64,000 nt of DNA from NCBI RefSeq assembly GCF_950023065.1, contig NC_088678.1:43018580-43082579 (forward strand), given 5' to 3'. Source of the DNA: Planococcus citri. Its lineage: Eukaryota; Arthropoda; Insecta; Hemiptera; Pseudococcidae. Below the pieces are notes generated by a model that worked only from the letters and a program-made list of their open reading frames with translations, was not told the DNA's origin and did no database searches. Shown here in pieces: positions 11,403-21,925 of the stretch; within the stretch, counting starts at the first letter, position 1, and every line of letters starts with the position of its first letter. The position numbers and the translations under genes are program-made.

Positions 11403-12053
11403 CTCTTTTTTGCCATTCTATAGAATACATGTAACTTTTAACAGGTCCAAAGATTTCTTTTTTTACTATGGCATCCATCTGTTGTGTAAGTTTTAACTTG
11501 AACACTCTTGAAACAACATCATAGCGATGGGATGGTTTTTGTGATGAAATAGCATTTGTAATTTCCTCCCAATTTGGATTGCATGTGAAGGTAATAAATA
11601 ACTCTGAAGTACCAAATTTTCTCACGTACATTAGTCCATCTTGAGCTTTTTCACTCATATAGCGGGGGCCTCCTATGAACGACGATGGTAATACCACTAA
11701 CTTCCCTATATCCTTGGAATTATCTGTATTTAATGAATCTTTTAAATGTGAATATTCTTCACATCTCAATTTTGATTGATTTAATTTGAAGTACAATAAG
11801 CGTTCTGCTTCAATTTTGGCAAACATGTCAACAACAAACAAATTCAAAAGATCACGCATCAATAAAATATAGTTACTTTCTTTTATCATCAAGCGATATT
11901 AATAATACTGCATTGCGGATAGTGAACTGGTTTCATTATTTTGTTTAAGGTAAATAGAATAACCATCAGTTCCATATGGGAATAATAAAGGATACTGAAG
12001 GGGATCGTACGACTGATGAGTTTCAGTTACCCTCTGGAGGATACCATTTCGTC
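11403..12053 (-). pseudogene. Helitron exon 2, Rep N-part, contains TAA
   Basis: Begins after ttttcag and carries the conserved YDPLQYPLLFPYG, then the TAA at 11901-11899, then YRLMIKE and MFAKIEAERL, and ends QKRG. The reading frame is the same on both sides of the TAA, so this is a point nonsense change and not a frameshift. The donor is gtacct. Confidence 0.8.
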
Positions 12054-12129
12054 CTGAAAATAAATACATTAGATCAGATAACTACCTACTTTAATTATTA
12101 AGACCAAAAAATTATTCATCATTGATTGC

Positions 12130-12940
12130 CTTCAATGATGATATCACGATTCCCACATTCTTCATCCTTCAACACAACCGCAATTTCGTTAATAGATGGA
12201 AGGTTCTTTCTACCTTTATGAACATTTTTTTCTCTACTTTCTTTGATCACCACTCTAATATCATCAATGTTATTGTTATTTAGTACTTTTTCATGGACAG
12301 TTTCCAATTCTTGTACGTAATGATTGTGTGAATGCAGTAAATTTTGAATTTGTTTCACTAATTCTAAGTCTATGTTTTTTGAGTTTTTCAAATAACTTTT
12401 TCGTAAGGCAGCTTCATCATCACTCTGGCCAATGAAGTAGATTTGTAAAAATTTAGCGGCATCATTATTATTTGGTAATAAGCTACCAATACGATGATAC
12501 AACTGCCCACATATCTTAAAAGTAGGCATGTAGCCATCATGCACTTCTTCACATCCGATGGATGTCATAGCAAACATACTATTATATGACCGTATTTGTT
12601 GTAAGAATTTATCACTTCGTGTATCCGCTCCATTTATCAAATTCTGCAACAATGGGGGAAGCGGTTCCAAAGGTGGCAAAAAAACAGAGCCATTATGACA
12701 GCAAAATGATGCAGTTTCACCTTTCCACTTTTTAGCTCCACAAAATGGACAGCTGTATGTCAATTCACCGATTGCGCTATATTTTTCATAAGAGATATTA
12801 GGAAAATATTGGAAAGCAACTCTTTTTTCGGACTCCTGGGGAACATCATTATTATCCTTGTCGTATTTTCTTCTTTCCTTAGCTTTACGTTTAGTACTGA
12901 TCGTTTTACAATCGCAATTGCGTTTTCTTCCGTTGGGCAT
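12130..12940 (-). pseudogene. Helitron gene exon 1, N-terminal region
   Basis: 270 codons plus one base. A very basic start (Lys/Arg-rich to about residue 30) is followed by CPFCG...CC, a probable zinc-binding motif, then a helical stretch that includes DDEAALRKSY, as seen in Helitron N-termini. It ends in phase 1 at a gc dinucleotide (12129-12128). Joining to 12053 gives EGRNGILQRV, which matches the family. Without splicing the frame stops nine bases on. Confidence 0.75.
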
Positions 12941-12993
12941 CCTACTTTTTACAAAAATTTTTAATCAATACATTACCAAAGTATTATTTGCAG

Positions 12994-13095
12994 TGTCTTT
13001 ATTTTTTATTAAAAAGTCATACAAAACTAAATTTTGTTTCAACATGTCTTTATTTTTTATTAAAAAGTCATACAAAACTAAATTTTGTTTCGACA
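12994..13095. repeat. 51-bp tandem duplication upstream of Helitron gene
   Basis: A 51-bp unit beginning tgtctttattttttatt occurs twice, at 12994 and 13045, nearly identical. It lies 54 bases upstream of the Helitron ATG, so it is in the leader or promoter of that gene. Confidence 0.75.
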
Positions 13096-13283
13096 ATTCC
13101 ACAATCAATATTATCAGGTAAGTATGATAAGTTTTATGTTCTGTTTACTATTTTATGATCGGAAATATTTGGCTGCGAAGCGAAAGTTCAAATATCTTCG
13201 CGGCGCGTGGCGTCATCTTTACGTCATCAAAACTATTATAACTTCAATAATAAACTCCTCATAGGTAGGGAAAACATTTTTTT

Positions 13284-13997
13284 TTTTTTTTTACTTCAAA
13301 CATTTTACCAAAATTTCTACCAAAATGAAAAAATCAGTCCAATTTTGAAACGATCGACAAATTTTAAGCTCAGTTTAATATTTTGATTTTGTAAAATGCT
13401 TAGCAATTGTTAATATTCGGAAGTGAAATGAAGGCTCAAAGATATTCGTGACGTCATCAAAACTTTGAAGCTTAATTAGAGCTTTTTAAGGCCTCTAATC
13501 GCGAAAAAAATTTCAGTACAACCATCTGCGCATCACGCTGAACATTTTGAGTATTTTTTCAAAATTTTCCGTCCAGCCGTTTTGCAGTGATGGCGTGACA
13601 AAGAAAACACTCTTTCAATTTATTAAGTAGATTTTTTTTTACTTCAAACATTTTACCAAAATTTCTACCAAAATGAAAAAATCAGTCCAATTTTGAAACG
13701 ATCGACAAATTTTAAGCTCAGTTTAATATTTTGATTTTGTAAAATGCTTAGCAATTGTTAATATTCGGAAGTGAAATGAAGGCTCAAAGATATTCGTGAC
13801 GTCATCAAAACTTTGAAGCTTAATTAGAGCTTTTTAAGGCCTCTAATCGCGAAAAAAATTTCAGTACAACCATCTGCGCATCACGCTGAACATTTTGAGT
13901 ATTTTTTCAAAATTTTCCGTCCAGCCGTTTTGCAGTGATGGCGTGACAAAGAAAACACTCTTTCAATTTATTAAGTAGATTCAATTTATTAAGTAGA
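13284..13997. repeat. Tandemly repeated Helitron 5' terminus
   Basis: Two copies of a 348-bp unit, ending at 13631 and 13979, are identical where I compared them, apart from the poly-T run at their left edge. They are followed by an 18-bp third copy of the extreme terminus ending at 13997. Every copy ends (plus strand) ttaagtaga followed by t, that is, a TC 5' terminus next to A on the element strand. A diverged relative of the unit's middle lies at about 13165-13250. Confidence 0.8.
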
Positions 13998-15497
13998 TAA
14001 TCGACGAGGTTTCACGTTACAACGCTCGTATCTTCCGTATTTTTTCTTCTAAAAATACAAAAAAGGACATTGTTTTATTGTGTTTTTTTTCTCCATATAA
14101 GTCATTGACATTTTTTTTGTACCTTTTGCCAAACTGCTAATTTCTAGAGAAATAATAGATGCAATTAGATGTGTTTTTTAATGAGGAAAATAACCAAAGA
14201 AATAAAAATCAATTTTATTGCACCTTTTTCAAATTCTCAGATCATATCTACATACGTACTTGGCTTTTAGTTTTTGTCCCTATTCATCATGAAAAGTTGA
14301 ACTTTCACCTTGAAAGTTTAATTTTGAGCATTTCGAATTTCAATAATTGATTTCAGATCTCCGATATTTATCCTAAACTGATTTCGTCATTTCGTAAGAA
14401 ATCGCCAACACGTGGAAATTACCTGGATCACCCCCTTCCCCCTATTGAATCTGAAGAATTCAAGACAGAAATGATGCTGGTTATTTTATAGACCATTTTT
14501 AGTAACTCGCAGATAAAGTATCATTTTTTGCCGTACGTTAGTTGGTGTGAAATGAGCAGTTTCTTGCTCTTTATTATGAAGTTGTATTTACGGCAAACTG
14601 GTTAGGCAATTTTATTAACATGTATGAATTCTAATTAATTTTTGGAAGGCAGTGAAGTTGGCGAGATGATCGAAAGGAAACTCGTTTAAAAATTTAATGG
14701 AAGAAATTATTCAGCAAATAAAATGAAACGTTAATTCAAAAAAATTGTGAATTGTAGTCTCACTGAACCCCTTTTTTAAATCCAATATATCCCGAGTTCT
14801 GTTGTCATTTTTAAAATCTCAGACAACATTATCAAAGCACTCAAAGATTATTCTGACCTATACAAAAAACACCGACTATAATTTTGTAAACCTAAACGTA
14901 AAAGTATACAGTAGAATATAGGCAACGGAATCATTTAATAAAGTACGTGTAATAAAATTCCTGAAATTTTCCACCTTATCCCCATTAGTAATGGGTATAA
15001 ACATATTATTGTGGAACGTCTCGAAGACGACACTGATACTTACAGTAGCTAAGAAATAACTCGACAAAGCTCTCAAAGCAACGTCATCTCTCATCTTGCG
15101 ATCATTGATGTTACCCTTTGTTTTAGGCAATTACCCGGTGTGGTAGCGTTTTGATTTAGTTTTAAAACGACAAGCTCTTCGGCTTTTATCGAATTTAAAA
15201 TGATGCGATGTGGTGGGAATTATAAAGGAAGTTTTTCGTCACCATATTTGATTAATATCGGATAAAAGCCACTAAAGACGGTTCTTAAGCAGGGAAAGTC
15301 TCGGAAAGAAAATCCCCCTAATAGGTAATGATACCGAATGCAAAGGTTTAGGTTTTTTCTCTATAAAAGCCAATGTGATTAATAGTCGTATTATACGAAC
15401 CAAGGTAATTTCGTTTAAGCCTAAAATTTTGAAATGAATACTCAATCGTAAAGTATTTAAATTGATATTTAATGAGACGGTGTCTTGATTTGACTAA
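13998..15497. other. Non-coding stretch right of the Helitron
   Basis: I see no supported gene. An 84-codon minus-strand frame (14876-15130) and a 63-codon plus-strand frame (14159-14350) have no recognisable features. Confidence 0.45.
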
Positions 15498-15608
15498 CAA
15501 GGGAACCTCCCGAGGTGTCCGCCTTCGATTTGAACGAGACCGCGGAAAATTTCAGCTGCCTGAATTCATTTTCCGATTTTTGGCGAACGTTTGAGCGTAC
15601 TTTTTTGC

Positions 15609-15641
<33 letters not shown>

Positions 15642-15747
15642 TATCACTGAAAATGGTCAATTATCGGAAAATGAATTCAGGCAGCTGAAATTTTGGTTAC
15701 GAGACCAGAGAGTTTTAAACCATGCTTTTTCTAAAAATCTTCCCTTG
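15498..15747. mobile_element. 250-bp MITE with TAA duplication, copy I
   Basis: Ends CAAGGGAACCTCC on the left and, inverted, CAAGGGAAGATT on the right, flanked on both sides by TAA. Inside, a block with cagctgcctgaattcatttt (left) recurs inverted on the right, and a poly-A tract of about 28 bases sits between. A 3-bp TWA duplication is typical of PIF/Harbinger elements. The assignment is inferred because no transposase is present. Confidence 0.75.
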
Positions 15748-15750
15748 TAA

Positions 15751-18700
15751 GACTTTGGTGTGAATTTTTCATTCTTAGAATACCATCGAAGATAGAATTA
15801 GGTACCTAAGTTGAAAGTAAAATAAAAATCTACGGAATTCCATCGAATTACTGTTGAATAAAACTATGGAAATTATAGATAATTGTTGGAATTTTTTCGT
15901 CGCGTAATCACTGTTGATGAAATTGTCTGAGAAAACAACGTAAATATTAACCTCGTTCGAGTTTCTTCTTTTTGTAAAAAAAAAAGTGAAATAGCCGAAA
16001 GGTAACGAGGGTTTTTTGCTTCTTCATCTTCACAATACAGCGACGTCGACGTTAATAAAATTGCATAACGAAACGCCGTAAATATTGTTACTCGTTGAAA
16101 ACGATAATGCTGCCTACTTGGTCCGCCGTAAATACGAGTGAAAAATTTAACCGAATTGTTGACTCGGGGTACAACATTTTAAAATTTTTCTGTTTTTTAA
16201 TTAGAAAATAATTGAAATTTATTGCATTGTGTTTTGCGTAATATGTGGCGAAAAAAAAAACACTACAGGTTAAAGTCCTGGTGAAGTTTTGACGCGGTTG
16301 TAAAAAATATGTATATGTAGTGGTAAAATATAGTATGCGAGTTTTTTTTACTTTTATTTTCTAAATTTAAATTAGCGTAGCGTAAAAATCACTGAAACGA
16401 GTGTTACACTTATGATTTTTTGTTACTGACCCGTGACATGACTTTTTCTGCTTCGAGTAGAAATATTTAGAAAAAAAAACTAAATTACCCACAAATGAAT
16501 AAATTAATATAATTCCATTTCGTATTTGAGTAATGGTAATATAGTAGTGTATTTTTTTATCAAAAGTTATAAAGGTTTGCCACTCGTAATAAAAATTTCG
16601 AGTACGTACTTTTCAAGTTTCGAAAATGATCGCATTACGAACCTGCTCAGGGTTGAAACCTCGGTGACGGAAAAAATTGCCATATCTGTGATGCATACAA
16701 AGTAGTCGTAGGTACGATAAAATATTACGCAGGGTGTAAATTTTTCGACTTTATAACCTTCGTTGACATTTATTTTATAGTTTTGAGAGCATATTTAAAC
16801 GAGACTATAATCGAGTATGTTTACTGCGTCGAGTTATTTATCGAGCGTATTTTTTTAATGCAGTATTTTTCAAAATTATTCGTCGTGTGTTTGGAAAAAG
16901 AGCCGGAGGGAGGGATTTTTATAGATTAAGAAGAGTTTTATCTTCCAGGAAGATATAGCGTATAGTTGAATGATACGACGACGTTTTATTTTCAAATGAA
17001 AAAGTTGACGAATCGTATTTTTCAACTAAAAATTAACGATTGGAAATGTGCGGATTTCAGTACTTCGAAATTTAATGACCAATTTAAAAGGATATTTGAG
17101 CTTGTGTTCAAAATTTTTGGAATAGGAGGATGAAAATTGATATTAATTAGCATAAATTCAGCTGTAGAAGCGTCTAGAGTCACATCAGGACTAGGGTAAA
17201 TGTCATTTTGCGTCCCTCTCTCTCCTCGATAAAAATCCACGTGAATTATTTTTTAAAAGTGAAAAGAAATTGAATTTCAGTTGCCAAAATTGATTTTCAA
17301 GTCTTCTCAGCGGGATTTCGAAAATTCATCGAAGCATCAAAATTTTGGTAGAGGCTTCAGTTTGGCTGGAAAGATGGAATTTTGGGTCTATGAAGTTGAT
17401 ATAAAATGAGAAACGTATTTTCATTGGAACCTATTTCAAAAATACTAAATATATTTTCTCTTTTAAAAATTTGCAGTACCTAACTACGAGTAAGTGTTTG
17501 ATTTTATAAATAAAGTAGCTTTATCATTTTTTTTTTTTTTTTTTTGGAATTGAAAAATTCGCTTGGGACTTTGTCTGCTGATTTTCTTATTACCGAGATT
17601 TGTGTAGATGTGCTCTTGTCAAGTTTGGGATGTTTTTTCTGGAGTTCGCGTTCAGGATTTTTTCCTAAATGGGTTTCTTGCTCAAAAACAAGATCATTTT
17701 GAAAATTTATTGGTAGAGTTTTAAAATTGAATGCATTTCCTCAATTGAATAATCCAGATATCAGATGAGTATGAGTTTTACCTCTATTACGGAAATTTTT
17801 TAAAACGTAGCTATTTCGTCGGTTCAGTGAATTTTTATTCCGCATGAAATCGATCATGTATAACATAAAACTTTATTGTATGTACCTACATAAGTTTGAA
17901 ATTCAATATGAAATTCAACTGGACAAGTTTCAGTATGTGTGCAGGGATGCGACGGGTATCGTATGTGAAATCTATCCTTCTGGCATTTTTTTCATTTTGA
18001 CGTGCAAGTTGTGAAAAACATTTTTATCGCCTGTAATACCAAATGTACATTATATGTTACATGAAATGCCCTCTCTGCAATTGTACCTGCACATTTTTGA
18101 AAAACGTAAATTTGACGTCGAAACGGAACATTTATGATACTTTATTAAAGTGGTCTTCATATTAAAGTTTTGTTTTTTTATTGTTCCTTTTCCTGAAGTT
18201 ATTAGTTATTGCGAATAATAATCTCATGTTTTTTCATCTCCTCTTCCTCCTTTCCCCCACCCCCGGTGTAAAAAGTGATACTGGAATCCCTCCCAAAAGT
18301 TGGAAAATAAATAAAAAAATTCCATTTAAAAAATCAAAAATGAAATGAAAAAAAAGTTGCCGAAATTTTCTATTTTTGTGAGCATCTTTTTTGTAAAATG
18401 AAAATAATTTCAACTAACTGAGCTTGTGAATGGGGATCCCTTGATATCCCCCCGAGGATTTACCATCTCCCAATCCCCGTATGATATTTTTTGTGGTAGA
18501 TCTAAAACACCCTCCCCATGAACTGTTTCCGAGACTCTACCATTTCTCCCGTCCTAATTGTCGTACAAAAAAAATGTGAAATTGAGCGTTGAACAAATAA
18601 AAGGTTGAACTGTTTCGGTGGTAAAATCAACCACTGGCGATGAAACAGAGAAAGACTTCATTTTTGGCGATGGACCCTCCATAAAAAGATTAGCAAGGTG

Positions 18701-19121
18701 TCCGCAAGGTGAAATATTATTTGAAAAAATTATTTCATTTCTTGTGTTTTTTAATTTTTTTAGGACACCTTGTATACTATTGGTCTTGTAAAAATGTGAT
18801 TTCCAATTTTGTTTCAAATTATTCAATTTTTGCCATATAAGGTAACGTTTGTACTCGATTTTACCATAAAATAAGGTAAAATATGTTGAATAATTTAGTA
18901 AAAATTCAATAATTCCTGACAGGATCCAAAAACTTGGAATTTATAGCACTTCGTGTGTTGTGTGTTTCAGTTCTTTCGATGTAGGTAGTAGGTAGAGGTG
19001 CCATATACTTGTACGTTGTACTTACACATCTAATGCCAGCAGCCGTGGGCATATAATCTTAAATCAAATAGTAGGTACACATTGGTTCCCAAACTTATGA
19101 CGTAAATTTGAAGACAAATTC
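15751..19121. other. Non-coding stretch
   Basis: I see no supported gene. The sequence is AT-rich with a poly-T tract at about 17529-17545. Minus-strand frames at 17022-17240 and 18554-18826 look random. Confidence 0.45.
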
Positions 19122-19424
19122 GTGACTAGAAGTTTGAAATGTCCAACGTTGAATTCTAACGCCTTTTCACCTCTTGTACTTTATTTTTTACTTTTCGAAT
19201 GGTGGCCAGTTTTTGCATTCCTTTGTACCACTGTGACTGTATTAGCTGTCAAACACTTGTGTGGTATTGCTACCTTCCTTGTAGATTTTTTTGCTCACTG
19301 GGATCCCTGTATCTATAGTTTTCTCTGCAGGGAGCACAAATCAAAAAACTTCTATTCGATAGTTCTTTTTTTATGCGTCTTGGGTAAAGTTTGCTTTTCT
19401 CGTGTTTCAATTTCTTTCAATTGA
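19122..19424 (+). CDS. Possible GPCR TM6-TM7 exon or relic, doubtful
   Basis: A 100-codon frame with two hydrophobic segments. The first contains WWP, the second ends HWDPCIYSFLCREHK. The pattern W-x-P, a 33-residue gap, then DPxxY, an aromatic residue and a basic tail fits TM6, the third outer loop, TM7 and helix 8 of a class A receptor. Against it, the stretch before TM6 lacks the usual basic helix and no neighbouring exon was found. A pyrimidine run followed by AG near 19206 would start any exon inside TM6. It is on the opposite strand to the receptor exon at 4605-4979, so it is not the same gene. Chance resemblance is quite possible. Confidence 0.2.
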   Translation: MTRSLKCPTLNSNAFSPLVLYFLLFEWWPVFAFLCTTVTVLAVKHLCGIATFLVDFFAHWDPCIYSFLCREHKSKNFYSIVLFLCVLGKVCFSRVSISFN

Positions 19425-21611
19425 GAAATCATATTTCACGTCATTTTCGATACATTGAACCATACGAGGCCGACGTAAAATATTCTTATAGTATCGAACA
19501 ATTACAAAATTTCCTTCGTGTGCCGTAAAAATATTACTACTCGTAGTACGGTTTTCATGTACCTCGTATACGTATAAGCCGAGCTTTCTCGATACATTTA
19601 CATTTATGGTAATGACGCGTGCTCACTTGCTCAGGCTACGAGAGTCACGTGCTACGCGAGCTCCATTCACTCAACAAATAGGAAATTTTGCCAAATCGCA
19701 TAAACTTTTTTTGATTTGGTTGAAAATGCCTGGAAAATTCGTTCGAGTTTACATCGTGGTTAGATTATTTTTCGCTAAATTGGTTAATCCGATGATGAAA
19801 ACTTCGGATTTTCTTTCATCGCCTGCGAAATGCGAATGATTGAAGGAAGAGGAAGAATTAACGATTTTGTAATGAAATAATTCTCATTGACGTCTTTTGT
19901 AATAAAATTATAAAATTAACATAATTTAAAATCACACTCGAATCTTTTCCACTTATTGAAATCGGGTTCATTTTCGATTCGATTAACTCAAGTAAGTAAG
20001 TAAAAGTTGGCTTTTGTCGAGTTGAAAATTTATTTAACAACTTGTGGGTTCATATAACGAAGTTTGCAGAATGTCAAATTTACATGTCTCATTTCTTCGA
20101 TTTACTCAATTTCGCGGATGGCGCGATTATTTCAAAACGAATGAACCTTTTGAATGACGTAAAAAAAGAAGCACGAGGTTTCACGTACGTCGTAAGTCGT
20201 ATTGTACGAGTTGTAAATTTATAAATCGTTCGCTTGCGAACAGTTTGGTTGAAAATTTTCCAATATTATATCTTCGGGAGACTAATGAATATAGCAAATG
20301 GGAAAAGGTCACGTTGATTTTAGACTTATCAACACAACCTAACCAGCATCGCCATCAAAACGATGACGCGTGTTAGTACTAAAATATCAACAAGGCTTAA
20401 TTTCATTTACAAATGGGTCGAATTTTAGAATTTCCTATCAAAAAGCAAGGGTTGTTTGAGATATGGTTGGAAAACGATGTCATATCTATGCAAATACTCA
20501 TCTACCAACGTAGTAGATACTCGTCTATAGTATAAATTTGATAAACTGTTGTATTTTTTAAACACGATTCATTGACTCGATTCAGGTTCTATCATTTTGG
20601 CAGCATCAAAGATATGTACATGTTTACAAACGTGAATGAAAACGAGTACCTCTCGAAGTCTCGACGAATTAGTCGACGAGCAATCTCACAAAAAGCTACA
20701 ATTCTGTTTCGATTCTTAGCACGAAAATTCAATTACGTATAACAAATTTCATTCTAAATTAGAAATGAGCTGCGAACTCTCATGTCCTTAAAATATCGAA
20801 TGACGATCTGCACGAGCTCATGAAGAAATACTTACATCATGACGTGATCTCTTTTCCAACACCCATCGTGCATATGAAAAATTTCTACTCGAAGCGAGAT
20901 GATTGTTATTAAAAATTGCATACAAGAACTTTATTCTAAACAGATTAATTTCTATTCGCTGTAGCGTTTCGTCGACTCAATTTTACGACTGACGGGTCGC
21001 ATATTAATTTTTATGTTTCTGAAATTCTAAATTGTTTTTTCAAATTTGTCAATATTTTATTTGAGCATTTGAGAATGAAAAGATGTAGCGAAGAAATCAA
21101 AAGTACAATGTGTTTTTCACGTATTAGAAAGTCGTAACTTTCAACATCCGAGAGATCCAAATTATTATTTGCTAAACTTTTAAAAAAGTCATTAAAAGAC
21201 GATTTTAAAATAGGCAATTTGAGATTAGAAACAATGATGATAATTTTTTGCCAACTTCTGTTTTTTTAAACAGCTTCCGCATGATGGGCGAATTTCTTAA
21301 TTTATTCTTAGAAGACCTCGATGAGAAAAGTTCGTATAAAAGGGAAGAGGTATTCTGTACTTGAATAAAATCGTAATAAGAGAAAAAAATGTCATACAAA
21401 TTATCAAGTTGAAAATTTTTTCCCAGTTGGTGAGGGGGAGGGGAGGTAAAAATGAAAAAACCACCCACGTTCGTTTCCAGGTTCAAAATAAATTTTCTGG
21501 AAGACTAACAATTATTACGTCATTGCCAAGACATATTATTGGTTACAAAATATTTTTAGGAAAATTTGCAATTTCGGGTAATTTCGAGGCATGTACATAT
21601 ACATGGTCTAT
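19425..21611. other. Non-coding stretch
   Basis: I see no supported gene. Short frames at 19606-19839 (+) and 21205-21486 (-) lack any recognisable motif or domain. Confidence 0.4.
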
Positions 21612-21925
21612 TATGGTGGATTGCGAAAGAAAACGTCAGAGGATTTTGACTAAATTCATTGGAGACCTTTACTTTGAGTTGAAAGTCACCCAGAAAAAAT
21701 TTTAGCTCCGAAGGTGCTCCTGGAAGGGAGATATTGGTCCTCAAACAGGAAGCATTTTTGAAAAAAATCGTAGTTTTTTTCGCTCTAGCCCCTACTCAAC
21801 CGGTTTCTGGAAAATTAGCCCAGGTCCAAAAGATAGTATTTGAGATTCTGCGTCGACCTTGGCCTTGCCATCAAAATCCAAGACCACTTTTACGGTTCTA
21901 TTGAGCAGCTCAAAATTAGCAAATC
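21612..21925 (+). repeat. Dispersed repeat, copy 1
   Basis: About 310 bases starting near ggtggattgcgaaag and ending near ctattgagcagctcaaaatt. It matches the reverse complement of about 45255-45540 with moderate divergence, for example tatttgagattctgcgt and aagaccacttttaggattct-like blocks. No ends or target duplication could be fixed. Confidence 0.5.

Larger units (their letters stand above)
7616..12940 (-). pseudogene. Helitron Rep/helicase transposase, nine exons, one stop
   Basis: This enzyme would nick, unwind and transfer single-stranded transposon DNA. Exons, in order: 12940-12130, 12053-11403, 11338-11137, 10557-10194, 10114-9889, 9813-9133, 9036-8668, 8563-8208, 8137-7616. They total 4,182 bases, exactly 1,394 codons. 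All introns are GT-AG except the first (GC-AG). Domains in the spliced product: Cys motif CPFCG near 64-68; Helitron N-terminal/Rep region with His-x-His at 491-493 and catalytic tyrosines 626 and 630 (KYICKYICKG); helicase Walker A (GGTGKT) around 976-981, Walker B DE at 1054-1055 and GDFRQ near 1090. The single defect is TAA at 11901-11899 (codon 322), where relatives read through. The ATG at 12940 has an in-frame stop shortly upstream. Confidence 0.85.
7309..13997 (-). mobile_element. Near-complete autonomous Helitron, about 6.7 kb
   Basis: A rolling-circle transposon oriented right to left. Its gene encodes the two Helitron hallmarks, an HUH/Y2 Rep nuclease and a PIF1-type helicase. The 5' end on the minus strand is TCTACTTAATAAATTG at 13997, following A. 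The 3' end has a GC-rich hairpin (7321-7338), then eight bases and CTTG at 7312-7309, followed by T. Both ends thus fit insertion between A and T without target duplication, as expected for the class. The last four bases are CTTG rather than the usual CTRR. The 5'-terminal 348 bp is duplicated. The orientation and family are secure; the exact 3' base is inferred from hairpin spacing. Confidence 0.85.

Noticed and set aside
21361..21705. 114-codon plus frame
   Set aside because: Runs into the dispersed repeat at 21612-21925; composition is random, so it is a by-product.
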